Source: Promethearchaeota archaeon (lineage in GTDB: Archaea; Asgardarchaeota; Lokiarchaeia; Sigyniarchaeales; SOKP01). Taken from it: a stretch of 11,959 nucleotides of DNA. Shown piece after piece: positions 1 through 8,459 of the stretch (positions within the stretch are counted from its first letter, which is position 1; each line of letters starts with the position of its first letter). The notes beneath the pieces are model-generated. The model was given only the letters and a program-made list of their open reading frames with translations, made no database searches and was not told the DNA's origin. Position numbers and translations under genes: made by a program. Location of the stretch: the NCBI GenBank assembly GCA_030615235.1, contig JAUWZR010000055.1, forward strand, positions 1 through 11,959, read 5' to 3'.

Positions 1-33
1 AGTCCAAGTTGATGGTGGGTTTGTAAAAAGTTC

Positions 34-63
34 ACTTTAAAAAAGTATACTTTAAAAAAGTAT
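34..63. repeat. Perfect 15-bp tandem direct repeat (two copies)
   Basis: The unit ACTTTAAAAAAGTAT occurs at 34-48 and again at 49-63 with no mismatch and no spacer. Each unit has inverted ends (ACTTT/AAAGT), and the junction forms the palindrome AGTATACT at 44-51. The repeat lies about 275 bases before the first gene, so it could be an operator for this operon or belong to the gene left of the window. In such A+T-rich DNA a chance or slippage origin is also possible. The repeat is directly seen; a regulatory role is inference. Confidence 0.7.
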
Positions 64-106
64 AGAGAAAAATATCACTTCAATATCTCAGTAATTTAAA
101 TATTAA

Positions 107-120
107 ATCTTTTTTTTTTT
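107..120 (+). terminator. Possible T-tract terminator of an upstream gene
   Basis: An uninterrupted run of eleven T occupies 110-120 on the + strand. Archaeal RNA polymerases commonly stop at such U-tracts without a strong hairpin, and I see no convincing stem before this one. It would fit the end of a transcript entering from the left of the window, but no upstream gene is visible to confirm this. Confidence 0.3.
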
Positions 121-274
121 ATGAAATGAAGGTTTAAAATAGGGAAGTGTTACTACTATTTTGTATTTGTCAAATAATGTATGTAAACTTAGGAATAACG
201 CTATTAGAATTTATAACAAGTTTAAGTTTAATAAATAGACTATTGTTTAATTAATTGATTTTAAGATATCGAAT

Positions 275-288
275 CAGAAATTTATATT
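275..288 (+). promoter_or_regulatory. Candidate archaeal BRE/TATA promoter of the surface-protein operon
   Basis: A purine-rich BRE-like CAGAAA at 275-280 runs directly into the TATA-like TTTATATT at 281-288. Initiation roughly 25 bases after the box would fall near 308-314 and leave a leader of about 25-30 bases before the GTG at 339. The rest of 1-338 holds only the tandem repeat and the T-tract; I see no gene or structured RNA there. In a stretch this rich in A+T, TATA-like strings are common, so the call rests on BRE plus position. Confidence 0.4.
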
Positions 289-338
289 TTTAATAATTTT
301 GTAAAGGAATTGATAGTAAAAATCGTATAGATGAGTGA

Positions 339-3300
339 GTGAGCTTGACAGAAGAAAAACGACAATTTAAAATAATCGGATTATTAATTTTGCTTAGCGC
401 TTCTTTATTTTTTCCCTTTATTCAAAATAATCTTAATGTGTCTTATGAAGAAAATAGAGATACTGATTTTGTCAAGACTTCCGCTACAAGATTTGTAACG
501 CAACAATGGATTAATAATCCTACATTTGAGTCTCCAATAGAACCAACTTGGTATTGGGAAAATGGAACTGAAGGAGATAATTCAGATATGGATGCTACCA
601 CGAGCCCTGGGGAAGCAAATTATATGGTTTTGGGAGAAAACGGAATATTTACATTTTCAGGAGTTCCAAACAATACTTGGGCAGCCATGCCAAATTTAGA
701 CTGGGGTGTTTTTCCTGATAATCACGGATTTGATGACAATGGATGTTGGGTTGGTTATAGATGGTATGAGGGTGATGGAGATGAGACGGGACAAACACCT
801 AGTATACAATGGAAAAAACAAATTGACTTACCAATTGATATGGCAGATTTTCGAATTACATCCGCGTCAATTGAAGTAAAATTTAACGCAACAGTTACTG
901 CTACAGATCCTGGAGGTATTGAAGTTCCTGGTGATTCTTGCGATTATCTTGATATAGGAGATTGGGCAAGGTTTTATGTATTAATTGAAGACTTAGAAAA
1001 TGAGTATCAACCCTTTGAGTTGGCAAGAAATAGAACTCGTAATTTAGGAAGTGATGGACCTCCTGCTATTACGAATATAACTAATACACCACTGGACTCG
1101 ATTGATGAAGAATTGTTAATTGAATATTTAGAATTGGTTTTAGGGATCAATTCCACGTCTTTTAACATCACTCTTGGAATAGACTTGTATTGTGAAGATA
1201 ATGATTCAGGATTAGAAGATGATATATGGGATGACTTACGATTTAATTCCTATAATCTGACTTTCACTTACGAGAAAAAAATTGACCATTCGACTTCTAT
1301 TTCATGGAATCAAAAAGGAGATAAGCTTGATGGGGGCAGTGTTCAGATTGATGATGCCAAATTTTTCTTTAAGTATAAAATTAACAATATTTGGCCCTCT
1401 TCAGCGCCTCTTTCAGAGATTAGATTTTTTATTAATAATAAAACATTCGGAGAAGGCATTATAAAACTAACTTCGGCAAATACTTCATTCCAAGAAGCTA
1501 AAGTTGGAGGATTTGATGTTACAAGTTTAATAACAACAGATGTGAACATTACAGTCTCAATAGAAGTTTTTCTCAAAGACACATTTGAATTAGCTGAAGT
1601 ATATAATATTTCTATTGATGATGTATATCTTAATATTTCTTATACCGAAACATTTCCAGATTATGGTACAGATTTAGAATTATTTTTAGACGGAGATGAT
1701 AAAACTCTTGAACCTGTAATTAAAATTCCTTTTAATCATATGTTAAACATTACTGTTACTTATAAAGGAAATGTTAGTGGAAATCACATCAGTGCAGATA
1801 GCGCTACATTAGAAGGAAAAATTTCTGGCGATTTAACTGAAGATTTTGCCTTAGAACATTATTATTTCATCGTAAACTCAACAGAATTAGGTCTAGGAAT
1901 TAGCGTGTTAACTGTCACTCTGCAAAAAATCAATTACGAGACTGAGTCTGTTCAGATTTTTGTCGAAGTTATCGAGAGAGAAACTCAATTAATGCTATAC
2001 ATAAATGACAATCTAAAATATGATAGTGCTACAATTGACTCCCAATACGATGAATTCTTAAATGTAACGATCTTTTACATCGATAATCTAACATTATTAC
2101 ATATAGATGAAGCCTCAGTCGATTTACTAGGATTTGGAAGCATGGATGAGGGTTTAAATCAATATAATTTTACTTTAAACACTAATAACTTGAGTCAGGG
2201 TGTGAATGTAGTAACTATTTTTGCTCAAAAAAATAATTATCAATCCCAAACGATTCAATTTTTTATTAACATTCAAATCAGATCAACTTATGTAAAATTC
2301 TATGTAGAAGAAGAGGAAATAAATGAGGGGGATACAGTCAACTCTCAGTTTGATCTATCCTTGAATGTAACTGTCCTATACAGAGATAATAATACCGATT
2401 CTCATCTTACAGGGGCAAATGTTGATTTACTAGGATTGGGGAGTTTTGATGAGATAGGATCTCAATTTAATTTTTCTATTCAAACAAATAATCTAACTAA
2501 GGGAATTAATATATTAACCATATTTTGTCAAATAGATGGTTATCAAGCTAAAACTATTCAATTCTTTATTAATGTAGATGAAAGGGCTACAGAATTAATT
2601 CTATTTATCAATGGTCTCCAGAAAAATCAAAGCGATACTATCCAATTTGAGGCAAACGAGTTAATAAATATAACAATTTTCTTTAAAGATTATCTTACGG
2701 GCTCTCATCTAAGTGGTGCCAATGTAGAATTGTTAGGTATTAATAGTCTGGAGGAAATAGGTTCGCAATTTAATATTACCATCAATTCAACTGATTTAGC
2801 GCAAGGTATCAATATTTTGACAATTTTTGCTCAATTAACTAATTATCAACCAAAATCAATCCAATTTTTTATAGAAGTTATAGAAAGAGCCACTCAGCTT
2901 CAACTTTTTATAAATGGGGAAGATAAAACCGCAGATCCTGTTTTTGAATTACCAATTGGCAGCATGATTAATATTACTATTAAGTATTATGATAATCGAA
3001 CGGGATTTGAAATACCCAATGCACTTATACAACTAATTGGAGAAAGCTTATTTGAAAGCCTTACAGAAAACTTGATGTTGAATCAATATACGATCATTTT
3101 AGATAGTTCTACTCTATTACTTGGTGTTAAATTATTCACAATTGTGGCCCAATTACCAACATATCAAATAAACACAATAGATGTAAGAATAACGGTAGAT
3201 CGCGTGAGTACGTTAATAGATACCATATCTGGCTTAAATACTGCAGATATAGAACCCCTTGATGATTTTCTTATTCAAATTGTCCTTAACAATGCTGATT

Positions 3301-3836
3301 TCGGGGGATCCATTAAAAATGCAACTGTAACTTACAGGTGGGATAATGGACAAGGAATTTTGCTTGATTCTGATAATGATGGAATTTATGAAGTGATATT
3401 GAATAATGTACCTGCAGGTTCATATCGTATCTATATTAATGCTTATGCTGGAGAAAAATACGACTTTATCGACGACTTCGAAATTATTTTAAATGTAATC
3501 GCACAACCCGGTCCTGATATTACCATAATAATAATATCTTTAGCAATTGGAGTAGGAGGATTAAGTTTGGGTATTATTCTGTACCAAAAACATTTTAAAT
3601 ATCCACCAAAAGTTAGGAAAATGAGAAAATTACGGAAGAAAATTATGAGAGGTAAAAAATTAAAACCAATTTCTCTTCAAACGCGTGATGAAATTATTAA
3701 AAATAATTTATTAGAAAATAAAGCTCAAATAAGTGAGGAAACTACTAAAAACCTAAATTCTGTTAAAAAAAAAAATATTAAAAAAATTGAAACTGAGAAA
3801 AGCAATTTTCATGAAAAATTCGAGGGTGAGGTGTAA
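339..3836 (+). CDS. Giant type I membrane surface protein with Ig-like repeats, paralog 1
   Basis: The 1165-residue protein has a hydrophobic signal or anchor segment at 11-28. A beta-rich N-terminal domain (about 51-437) follows, with Cys136, Cys201 and Cys285 and a GDNS/ANY motif near 79-95. Next come five Ig-like repeats of 101-106 residues (441-545, 546-646, 647-747, 748-848, 849-954). A divergent membrane-proximal domain (955-1055) carries a DSDNDG turn at 1010-1015. A TM helix lies at 1061-1082 and a Lys/Arg-rich cytoplasmic tail at 1087-1165. By hand I count about 31 N-X-S/T sequons, all outside the tail, which fits an extracellular glycoprotein of about 1050 exposed residues. No enzyme motif is visible. 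Adhesion, envelope structure or ligand binding are inferred roles. The start is GTG 339, because the ATG at 331 meets a stop at once; TTG 345 is an alternative. The next gene is a full-length paralog. Confidence 0.88.
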   Translation: MSLTEEKRQFKIIGLLILLSASLFFPFIQNNLNVSYEENRDTDFVKTSATRFVTQQWINNPTFESPIEPTWYWENGTEGDNSDMDATTSPGEANYMVLGENGIFTFSGVPNNTWAAMPNLDWGVFPDNHGFDDNGCWVGYRWYEGDGDETGQTPSIQWKKQIDLPIDMADFRITSASIEVKFNATVTATDPGGIEVPGDSCDYLDIGDWARFYVLIEDLENEYQPFELARNRTRNLGSDGPPAITNITNTPLDSIDEELLIEYLELVLGINSTSFNITLGIDLYCEDNDSGLEDDIWDDLRFNSYNLTFTYEKKIDHSTSISWNQKGDKLDGGSVQIDDAKFFFKYKINNIWPSSAPLSEIRFFINNKTFGEGIIKLTSANTSFQEAKVGGFDVTSLITTDVNITVSIEVFLKDTFELAEVYNISIDDVYLNISYTETFPDYGTDLELFLDGDDKTLEPVIKIPFNHMLNITVTYKGNVSGNHISADSATLEGKISGDLTEDFALEHYYFIVNSTELGLGISVLTVTLQKINYETESVQIFVEVIERETQLMLYINDNLKYDSATIDSQYDEFLNVTIFYIDNLTLLHIDEASVDLLGFGSMDEGLNQYNFTLNTNNLSQGVNVVTIFAQKNNYQSQTIQFFINIQIRSTYVKFYVEEEEINEGDTVNSQFDLSLNVTVLYRDNNTDSHLTGANVDLLGLGSFDEIGSQFNFSIQTNNLTKGINILTIFCQIDGYQAKTIQFFINVDERATELILFINGLQKNQSDTIQFEANELINITIFFKDYLTGSHLSGANVELLGINSLEEIGSQFNITINSTDLAQGINILTIFAQLTNYQPKSIQFFIEVIERATQLQLFINGEDKTADPVFELPIGSMINITIKYYDNRTGFEIPNALIQLIGESLFESLTENLMLNQYTIILDSSTLLLGVKLFTIVAQLPTYQINTIDVRITVDRVSTLIDTISGLNTADIEPLDDFLIQIVLNNADFGGSIKNATVTYRWDNGQGILLDSDNDGIYEVILNNVPAGSYRIYINAYAGEKYDFIDDFEIILNVIAQPGPDITIIIISLAIGVGGLSLGIILYQKHFKYPPKVRKMRKLRKKIMRGKKLKPISLQTRDEIIKNNLLENKAQISEETTKNLNSVKKKNIKKIETEKSNFHEKFEGEV
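1659..3503 (+). repeat. Coding repeat array: five Ig-like repeats plus a divergent sixth domain (paralog 1)
   Basis: Protein repeats lie at 1659-1973, 1974-2276, 2277-2579, 2580-2882 and 2883-3200, followed by a related but divergent domain at 3201-3503. Each repeat opens near E-R-A-T, has an (I/L)N(I/V)T strand, an H(L/I)-S-G-A turn, a QGIN-type turn and ends with IQFFI-V. Repeats 3 and 4 match at 46 of 77 aligned residues (hand count, 675-751 against 776-852). The first and fifth are longer by four or five residues and diverge more. Confidence 0.85.
3828..3833 (+). promoter_or_regulatory. Shine-Dalgarno GAGGTG inside the 3' end of the preceding gene
   Basis: GAGGTG at 3828-3833 is complementary to the CACCUC of archaeal 16S rRNA 3' ends and lies six bases before the ATG at 3840. 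It also encodes the last two residues (Glu-Val) of paralog 1, whose TAA is at 3834-3836. Only three bases separate the two genes. A ribosome ending the first gene would sit on the start site of the second, so translational coupling and balanced output are likely. Confidence 0.75.
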
Positions 3837-3839
3837 ATT

Positions 3840-6800
3840 ATGAAGAGTAGACAGTTTGCCAGTTTAGGTTTAATAAGGATATTAATTCTCTCTTTTCTTG
3901 CATTTCCTTTAATTAATATTCTTACTCCCGAAATATCATTAAATCAGCCATATCATAATAATTTAATTCACACATCAGCAGAAACATTATATAACCAAGA
4001 ATGGTTAATAAATAACAATTTCTCAACTCAAGATAACTGGTATTATACAAAAGGTGCCCAAGGAGATAATTCCACTGTTGATGCGAATATTGGTGGTGGT
4101 CAAGCAAATTATAATATACTAGGAGATAGCGATACTATTGAGATTTCAGGAATTCCTAACTCCACTTGGATTGAAACACCCAATTACGATTGGGGCGTCT
4201 TCCCGAGTTCGGATGATCGCCATTTTGATGATGATGGGTGCTGGATTGAACATCATTGGGATGAAAATATTAATCAAACTGGAAATACTGTAAGTGTGCA
4301 TTGGAAAAAGAATATTACGCTACCAAAGGATATGACAGATTATAGAATTACATCTGCGTCTCTTGATGTTATTTTTAATGCTTCTGCTCAAATATTTTAC
4401 GGCTCAAATGGTATTGAAGTTATTGGTGATAACGGGTCAGGATCAGGTAATTGGTGTTTTTCGATTGGAGATTATGCGAGATTTTACGTCCTAATTGAAG
4501 ATTTAAATGGCGTATATCAACCATTCCAATTGGCTGAAAACAGGACTCGCGACTTAGGCAGAGATTTTCCTCCAATCGGTGAAAAAACAGATTGGTATTT
4601 AGATCAAATTAATGAAAACCTATTATGTACATATTTAGAATATGTATTAAGTGTCAATTCAACAAGCTTTACAATCATTCTCGGAATCGATATCTTCTGT
4701 GAAGATAATAATTTGGGTGTCGATACTGATTATTGGGATGAATTAAGAATTAAATCCTATAATCTCACTTTCACATATGAGAGAGAAATAGAAGAATATT
4801 CTTCAGTCTCATGGAATCAAGAAGGAAATACGATTTCTGGAAGCAATATTCAAATAACTGATGCTAATCTAGAATTTAGATATATGATAGATCAGGATTG
4901 GCCTACATCTTTATCCTCTTTCTCAGAAATTAGAATTAAAATCAACAATAACCAGCATCCAGAAACTATTCGATTAAGTAGTGCTACTACTTCGTGGCAA
5001 GACGCAAAAGTAGGAGGATTTGATGTTACAAATTTAATCTTAAAAGATGTTAATATCACTCTTTCCTTGCAAGTATTTATAGCAAACACCTTCACTCTAA
5101 TTAACAACATCACAATATCTATAGACGATGTTTACCTAAATATTACATATGTAGAAACTTTTCCAGATTATGGAACTGAATCTCAATTATTCTTAGAGAC
5201 TATTAATAAAACTGTTGTTCCATTTATACAAATCCCATTAGGAAATACCGTAAACATCACAATAAAATATTTGGATAATCAAACTGGAAACCACATCTCA
5301 GATGCTAATGTTCAACTTAGCGGTAAAGTTTCGGGCCAATTAAATGAAAATGCTTCTTTAGAACAATATTCAAGAATAATAAACAACACTGATCTTGGAA
5401 TAGGGATATGGTCGCTAACAGTGACTGCCCAAAAATCTAATTACGAAACACAAATAATCCAATTCTACGTTGAAGTTATCGAAAGAGCAACCGAATTTGA
5501 ATTACATGTAAATGGTACTCTAAAATCAAATAACGATATTATTCAAATTGAAGCAAATCAAATATTAAATTTAACTTTATTTTACCGAGATAACATAACA
5601 AAAGACCATCTTAGTGGAGCAGAAGCTACCCTTCTTAGCGTTGGTAATTTCAGTGAAATTGGCGCACAGTATAATTATACATTAAATTCAAATAATCTAA
5701 GTTTAGGCTTTAATGTATTATCAATTTTTACTCAACTAGATAATTATACATCTCAAAACATTCAAATTTACGTTGAAGTATACAATATTGCGTCTGAACT
5801 ACAACTATTAGTAAACGATACAACAACAACCGCACTTGAGACAATACAAGTAGAAGTTAACCAGTTCATCAATATTACTATATTTTACAGTGATAATGTA
5901 ACAAAACAACATATATCAGGTGCAACAGTAACATTGGATTGGGATAATTTTACTGAAACTGGATCTCAGTATAACTATACTTTAAACACGAATGATTTGG
6001 ATCAAGGAATAACAATTGTTACGATAGAAGCACAATTTAATAATTATCAATCTCAATCAATCCAAATCAATTTTGAAGTAATCGAAAGAGCAACAGAATT
6101 GGAAGTTTATGTAGATAGTTCTCAAAGAACGGAAGCTGAAACTATATTAGCAGATGTGAATCAAATATTAAACATAACTGTCTTTTATAGAGATAATGTA
6201 TCTAAACAACATCTTACCGGCGCAACGGTAACAGTATTAAGTGGGAATTTTAGTGAAGTTGGTAATCAATATAATTATTCTTTAAACACTAATTCATTAG
6301 AGCAAGGAATAACAATACTTACGGTTTTTGCGTATCTGGAAAACTATCAACCTAGATCATTTCAACTTTATATTAAAGTATCGGAAAGAGCTACTGAAAT
6401 TTCATTGTTCTTAAATACTGAAGATAAAACGATCGATCCCGTGTATGAACTTCCATTTGGAAGCAGTTTAAACATTACAGTTAAATATTTGGATAATCAA
6501 ACTAAAACTCATATCAGTGGAAGTAATATTCAATTGATAGATGATACCTATTCCGATAATCTTACTGAAAATTTAGCTATGAACCAATACACTTTGTTAT
6601 TAGATACAACTGTTTTAAAAGTTGGAGTGAATTTGTTCACAATTATAGCGCATGCTAATAATTTCCAAGTTAAAACATTAAGTCTAAGGATTACATTGAA
6701 TAAAATAGCTACGGTAATAAATACTACTTCTGGAGAGTCCTACTTTAGCATATTACCTAGTGAATCCATATTATTATCAATGGTATTAACCGATTCTGAT

Positions 6801-7274
6801 TTTGGAGGAACAATTACTAATGCTACAGTTACATATAGATGGGCATATGGTCAAGGTACTCTTTTAGATCCCGAAAATGATGGTACTTACGAAGTTGAAT
6901 TAGAAAATATTCCGACAGGTACTTATACAATAACTATTACTGCTTCTGCGGGAGATGACTATAGTTTTGAAACTTATGAAATTACATTAAATGTTGTATC
7001 AGTTACACCACCTGATTTCTCTTTATTATTCATTACATTAGTTGGAGCTCTTGTTGTTTTGGTTGTAGGATTTACACTGTATGAGGTTCGATTCAAATAT
7101 CCTCCTACTGTAAGAAAATCGAGAAAAATTAGGAAGAAAATAAAAAAAGGTAAAAAGACAAAACCTGTAAAAGACATTGCATCCCGAGAAGATTTAATTA
7201 AAGACCACCTCGAAAGTAATGTTGAAACTATTCAATTAGAAAAAAAAACCGAAAATGAATTAAAAGAAAAATAA
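3840..7274 (+). CDS. Giant type I membrane surface protein with Ig-like repeats, paralog 2
   Basis: The 1144-residue protein repeats the plan of its upstream neighbour almost residue for residue. It has a hydrophobic segment (about 9-29) and a beta-rich N-terminal domain (about 51-440) with CW at 134-135 and CEDN at 287-290. Five Ig-like repeats follow (443-547, 548-648, 649-748, 749-848, 849-954), then a divergent domain (955-1055), a TM helix (about 1060-1081) and a basic tail (1086-1144). From residue 849 to the end of the sixth domain the numbering is the same in both paralogs without gaps. I count about 39 N-X-S/T sequons, none in the tail. The ATG has a strong Shine-Dalgarno six bases upstream. 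The pair probably arose by duplication of the whole gene. They may form a heteromeric or alternating surface structure, which is inference; there is no catalytic motif. Confidence 0.88.
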   Translation: MKSRQFASLGLIRILILSFLAFPLINILTPEISLNQPYHNNLIHTSAETLYNQEWLINNNFSTQDNWYYTKGAQGDNSTVDANIGGGQANYNILGDSDTIEISGIPNSTWIETPNYDWGVFPSSDDRHFDDDGCWIEHHWDENINQTGNTVSVHWKKNITLPKDMTDYRITSASLDVIFNASAQIFYGSNGIEVIGDNGSGSGNWCFSIGDYARFYVLIEDLNGVYQPFQLAENRTRDLGRDFPPIGEKTDWYLDQINENLLCTYLEYVLSVNSTSFTIILGIDIFCEDNNLGVDTDYWDELRIKSYNLTFTYEREIEEYSSVSWNQEGNTISGSNIQITDANLEFRYMIDQDWPTSLSSFSEIRIKINNNQHPETIRLSSATTSWQDAKVGGFDVTNLILKDVNITLSLQVFIANTFTLINNITISIDDVYLNITYVETFPDYGTESQLFLETINKTVVPFIQIPLGNTVNITIKYLDNQTGNHISDANVQLSGKVSGQLNENASLEQYSRIINNTDLGIGIWSLTVTAQKSNYETQIIQFYVEVIERATEFELHVNGTLKSNNDIIQIEANQILNLTLFYRDNITKDHLSGAEATLLSVGNFSEIGAQYNYTLNSNNLSLGFNVLSIFTQLDNYTSQNIQIYVEVYNIASELQLLVNDTTTTALETIQVEVNQFINITIFYSDNVTKQHISGATVTLDWDNFTETGSQYNYTLNTNDLDQGITIVTIEAQFNNYQSQSIQINFEVIERATELEVYVDSSQRTEAETILADVNQILNITVFYRDNVSKQHLTGATVTVLSGNFSEVGNQYNYSLNTNSLEQGITILTVFAYLENYQPRSFQLYIKVSERATEISLFLNTEDKTIDPVYELPFGSSLNITVKYLDNQTKTHISGSNIQLIDDTYSDNLTENLAMNQYTLLLDTTVLKVGVNLFTIIAHANNFQVKTLSLRITLNKIATVINTTSGESYFSILPSESILLSMVLTDSDFGGTITNATVTYRWAYGQGTLLDPENDGTYEVELENIPTGTYTITITASAGDDYSFETYEITLNVVSVTPPDFSLLFITLVGALVVLVVGFTLYEVRFKYPPTVRKSRKIRKKIKKGKKTKPVKDIASREDLIKDHLESNVETIQLEKKTENELKEK
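5166..7004 (+). repeat. Coding repeat array: five Ig-like repeats plus a divergent sixth domain (paralog 2)
   Basis: Repeat units fall at 5166-5480, 5481-5783, 5784-6083, 6084-6383 and 6384-6701, with the divergent sixth domain at 6702-7004. Repeats 3 and 4 share 46 of 76 aligned residues by hand count, including DNV-KQH, SGAT/TGAT and QYNY-LNTN. Against their positional partners in paralog 1 the counts are lower, 35 of 76 for repeat 3 and 38 of 76 for repeat 4. Repeat 5 (56 of 106) and domain 6 (37 of 59 over residues 985-1043) align well with the same positions in paralog 1. Confidence 0.85.
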
Positions 7275-7301
7275 AAACTAGTAAATATATAAAAATTAAA
7301 T

Positions 7302-8438
7302 GTGAAAAATATGACAAAAGGGTATGTTATCACTAATTGGACAGAAGATCAAGGCCTTGGAGTTCAATTGAGCTATCCTGAGGATTTAATCGTAGATCTC
7401 GATGACATGATGAGAATTTTCTACGCCCATATTACCGGTGCTGGAGAAGCTGGAAATGTATTGGTACGATTAGAAAAAGCTCGCTCAAATGTTTCCAGCT
7501 ATTTTACTGGAATGGAATCTGAAAATCAATTCATGATTAATTTCATTATGGAACTTGGGGAAGATCCCGAAATTTTCGGAGAAACTATCCTTTCCGAAAT
7601 CAATCAAAATATTTTATTTTACCTTAAAAGCATGAATCAAAACCTAACTACTCGAATGGACATAACAGAAGAATTAATAGATTACATAAAAAATTCTCTC
7701 ACTTACTTAGAGCGTCTAAAAAATTTAACGAAAGAGCAAGTAATGGCACAAATTTATAGTAGTGAAAAAGGGAGAATGATATTAGAAATCTTACAGGAAA
7801 AACCACATACTAAAAAGGAATTACATAATCTCTTGGAGGAGAAGACAGGGAAATTTATCCCTAATATTGATATCTTGTTGAGTCATTTTGTTAAAACTGA
7901 TCTTGTTAGACAGGATTGGATTGAAGGTGATTCAGATATTTCTTTATTTCTACTTTCAGATTTCATTATAATTAGAAGTCCAGTAAGCAAATTATTAGTG
8001 GAAGCAAAAAACGGGCTACCAAATCCTTATGTAGCCAAGAAATACCTTGAATTAGCTACAGGTTATTTCTCCTACTATAAACCTACAAAGGCAGATAATT
8101 TAAAAATAGCATCTCACATGATAAATCCTGATATTTTCGATTATATTATTCTTTTCAGAGAAAGATCTTATCCCATAAATAAAGTACCAAGAGGACCAGG
8201 ACAAACTTTCGATCAAATAAGGAGCTTTTTAGCTACCTTAGAAGCTGATCATATTATTAAGATTATTAAGGACGAAAGTAATATCGAATGGGTATTTTTA
8301 TTAACTGATATTACAGCTCATAAATTTTACCCTGAGTATTTAATTGAAAATGTAAGAAAAGCAGTGTCGGAAGATATCTTAAAAAAAGAATCCGCTATCA
8401 AACAATTAGAACTTCTTGAGCAAATATATAAAAAATAA
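7302..8438 (+). CDS. Longin-like domain fused to tandem winged-helix domains
   Basis: The 378-residue protein (375 if the ATG at 7311 is used) has no signal peptide and should be cytosolic. Residues 7-110 read as a small alpha/beta module: a GYVITNW strand, a G-V-L-YP hairpin (20-26), a SYFTG strand (66-70) and a long helix after LGEDPE (85-90). I associate this pattern with longin/roadblock-like modules common in Asgard archaea, from memory of family style and not from a search. A helical linker leads to one likely winged helix at 147-226 and a second at 276-345, then a charged C-terminal helix. The protein may regulate the operon or act as an adaptor; in ESCRT-II, tandem winged helices mediate protein contacts, so DNA binding is not assured. 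It starts 27 bases after paralog 2 without a clear Shine-Dalgarno. GTG 7302 and ATG 7311 are both possible, and I favour the ATG. Confidence 0.75.
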   Translation: MKNMTKGYVITNWTEDQGLGVQLSYPEDLIVDLDDMMRIFYAHITGAGEAGNVLVRLEKARSNVSSYFTGMESENQFMINFIMELGEDPEIFGETILSEINQNILFYLKSMNQNLTTRMDITEELIDYIKNSLTYLERLKNLTKEQVMAQIYSSEKGRMILEILQEKPHTKKELHNLLEEKTGKFIPNIDILLSHFVKTDLVRQDWIEGDSDISLFLLSDFIIIRSPVSKLLVEAKNGLPNPYVAKKYLELATGYFSYYKPTKADNLKIASHMINPDIFDYIILFRERSYPINKVPRGPGQTFDQIRSFLATLEADHIIKIIKDESNIEWVFLLTDITAHKFYPEYLIENVRKAVSEDILKKESAIKQLELLEQIYKK

Positions 8439-8459
8439 GATTTAGAGTGTAAAATATAA

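Noticed and set aside
2..40. Open frame ending VQVDGGFVKSSL then TAA, perhaps the 3' end of an upstream gene
   Set aside because: Only twelve codons are visible, and another frame also stays open to position 26. Too short to call a gene end.
1343..1582. Minus-strand open frame inside paralog 1
   Set aside because: It overlaps a strongly supported coding region conserved with the paralog. It is a shadow reading frame with no start signal.
1659..7004. Repeat arrays as a possible CRISPR or mobile-element signature
   Set aside because: The repeats are about 300 bases, in frame, diverged at DNA level and encode Ig-like protein domains. There are no spacers, inverted ends or transposase.
7286..7295. 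TATATAAAAA before the third gene as an internal promoter for a leaderless transcript
   Set aside because: It would place initiation near 7314-7318, at or after the likely ATG at 7311, and there is no clear BRE. The string is expected by chance in this spacer.
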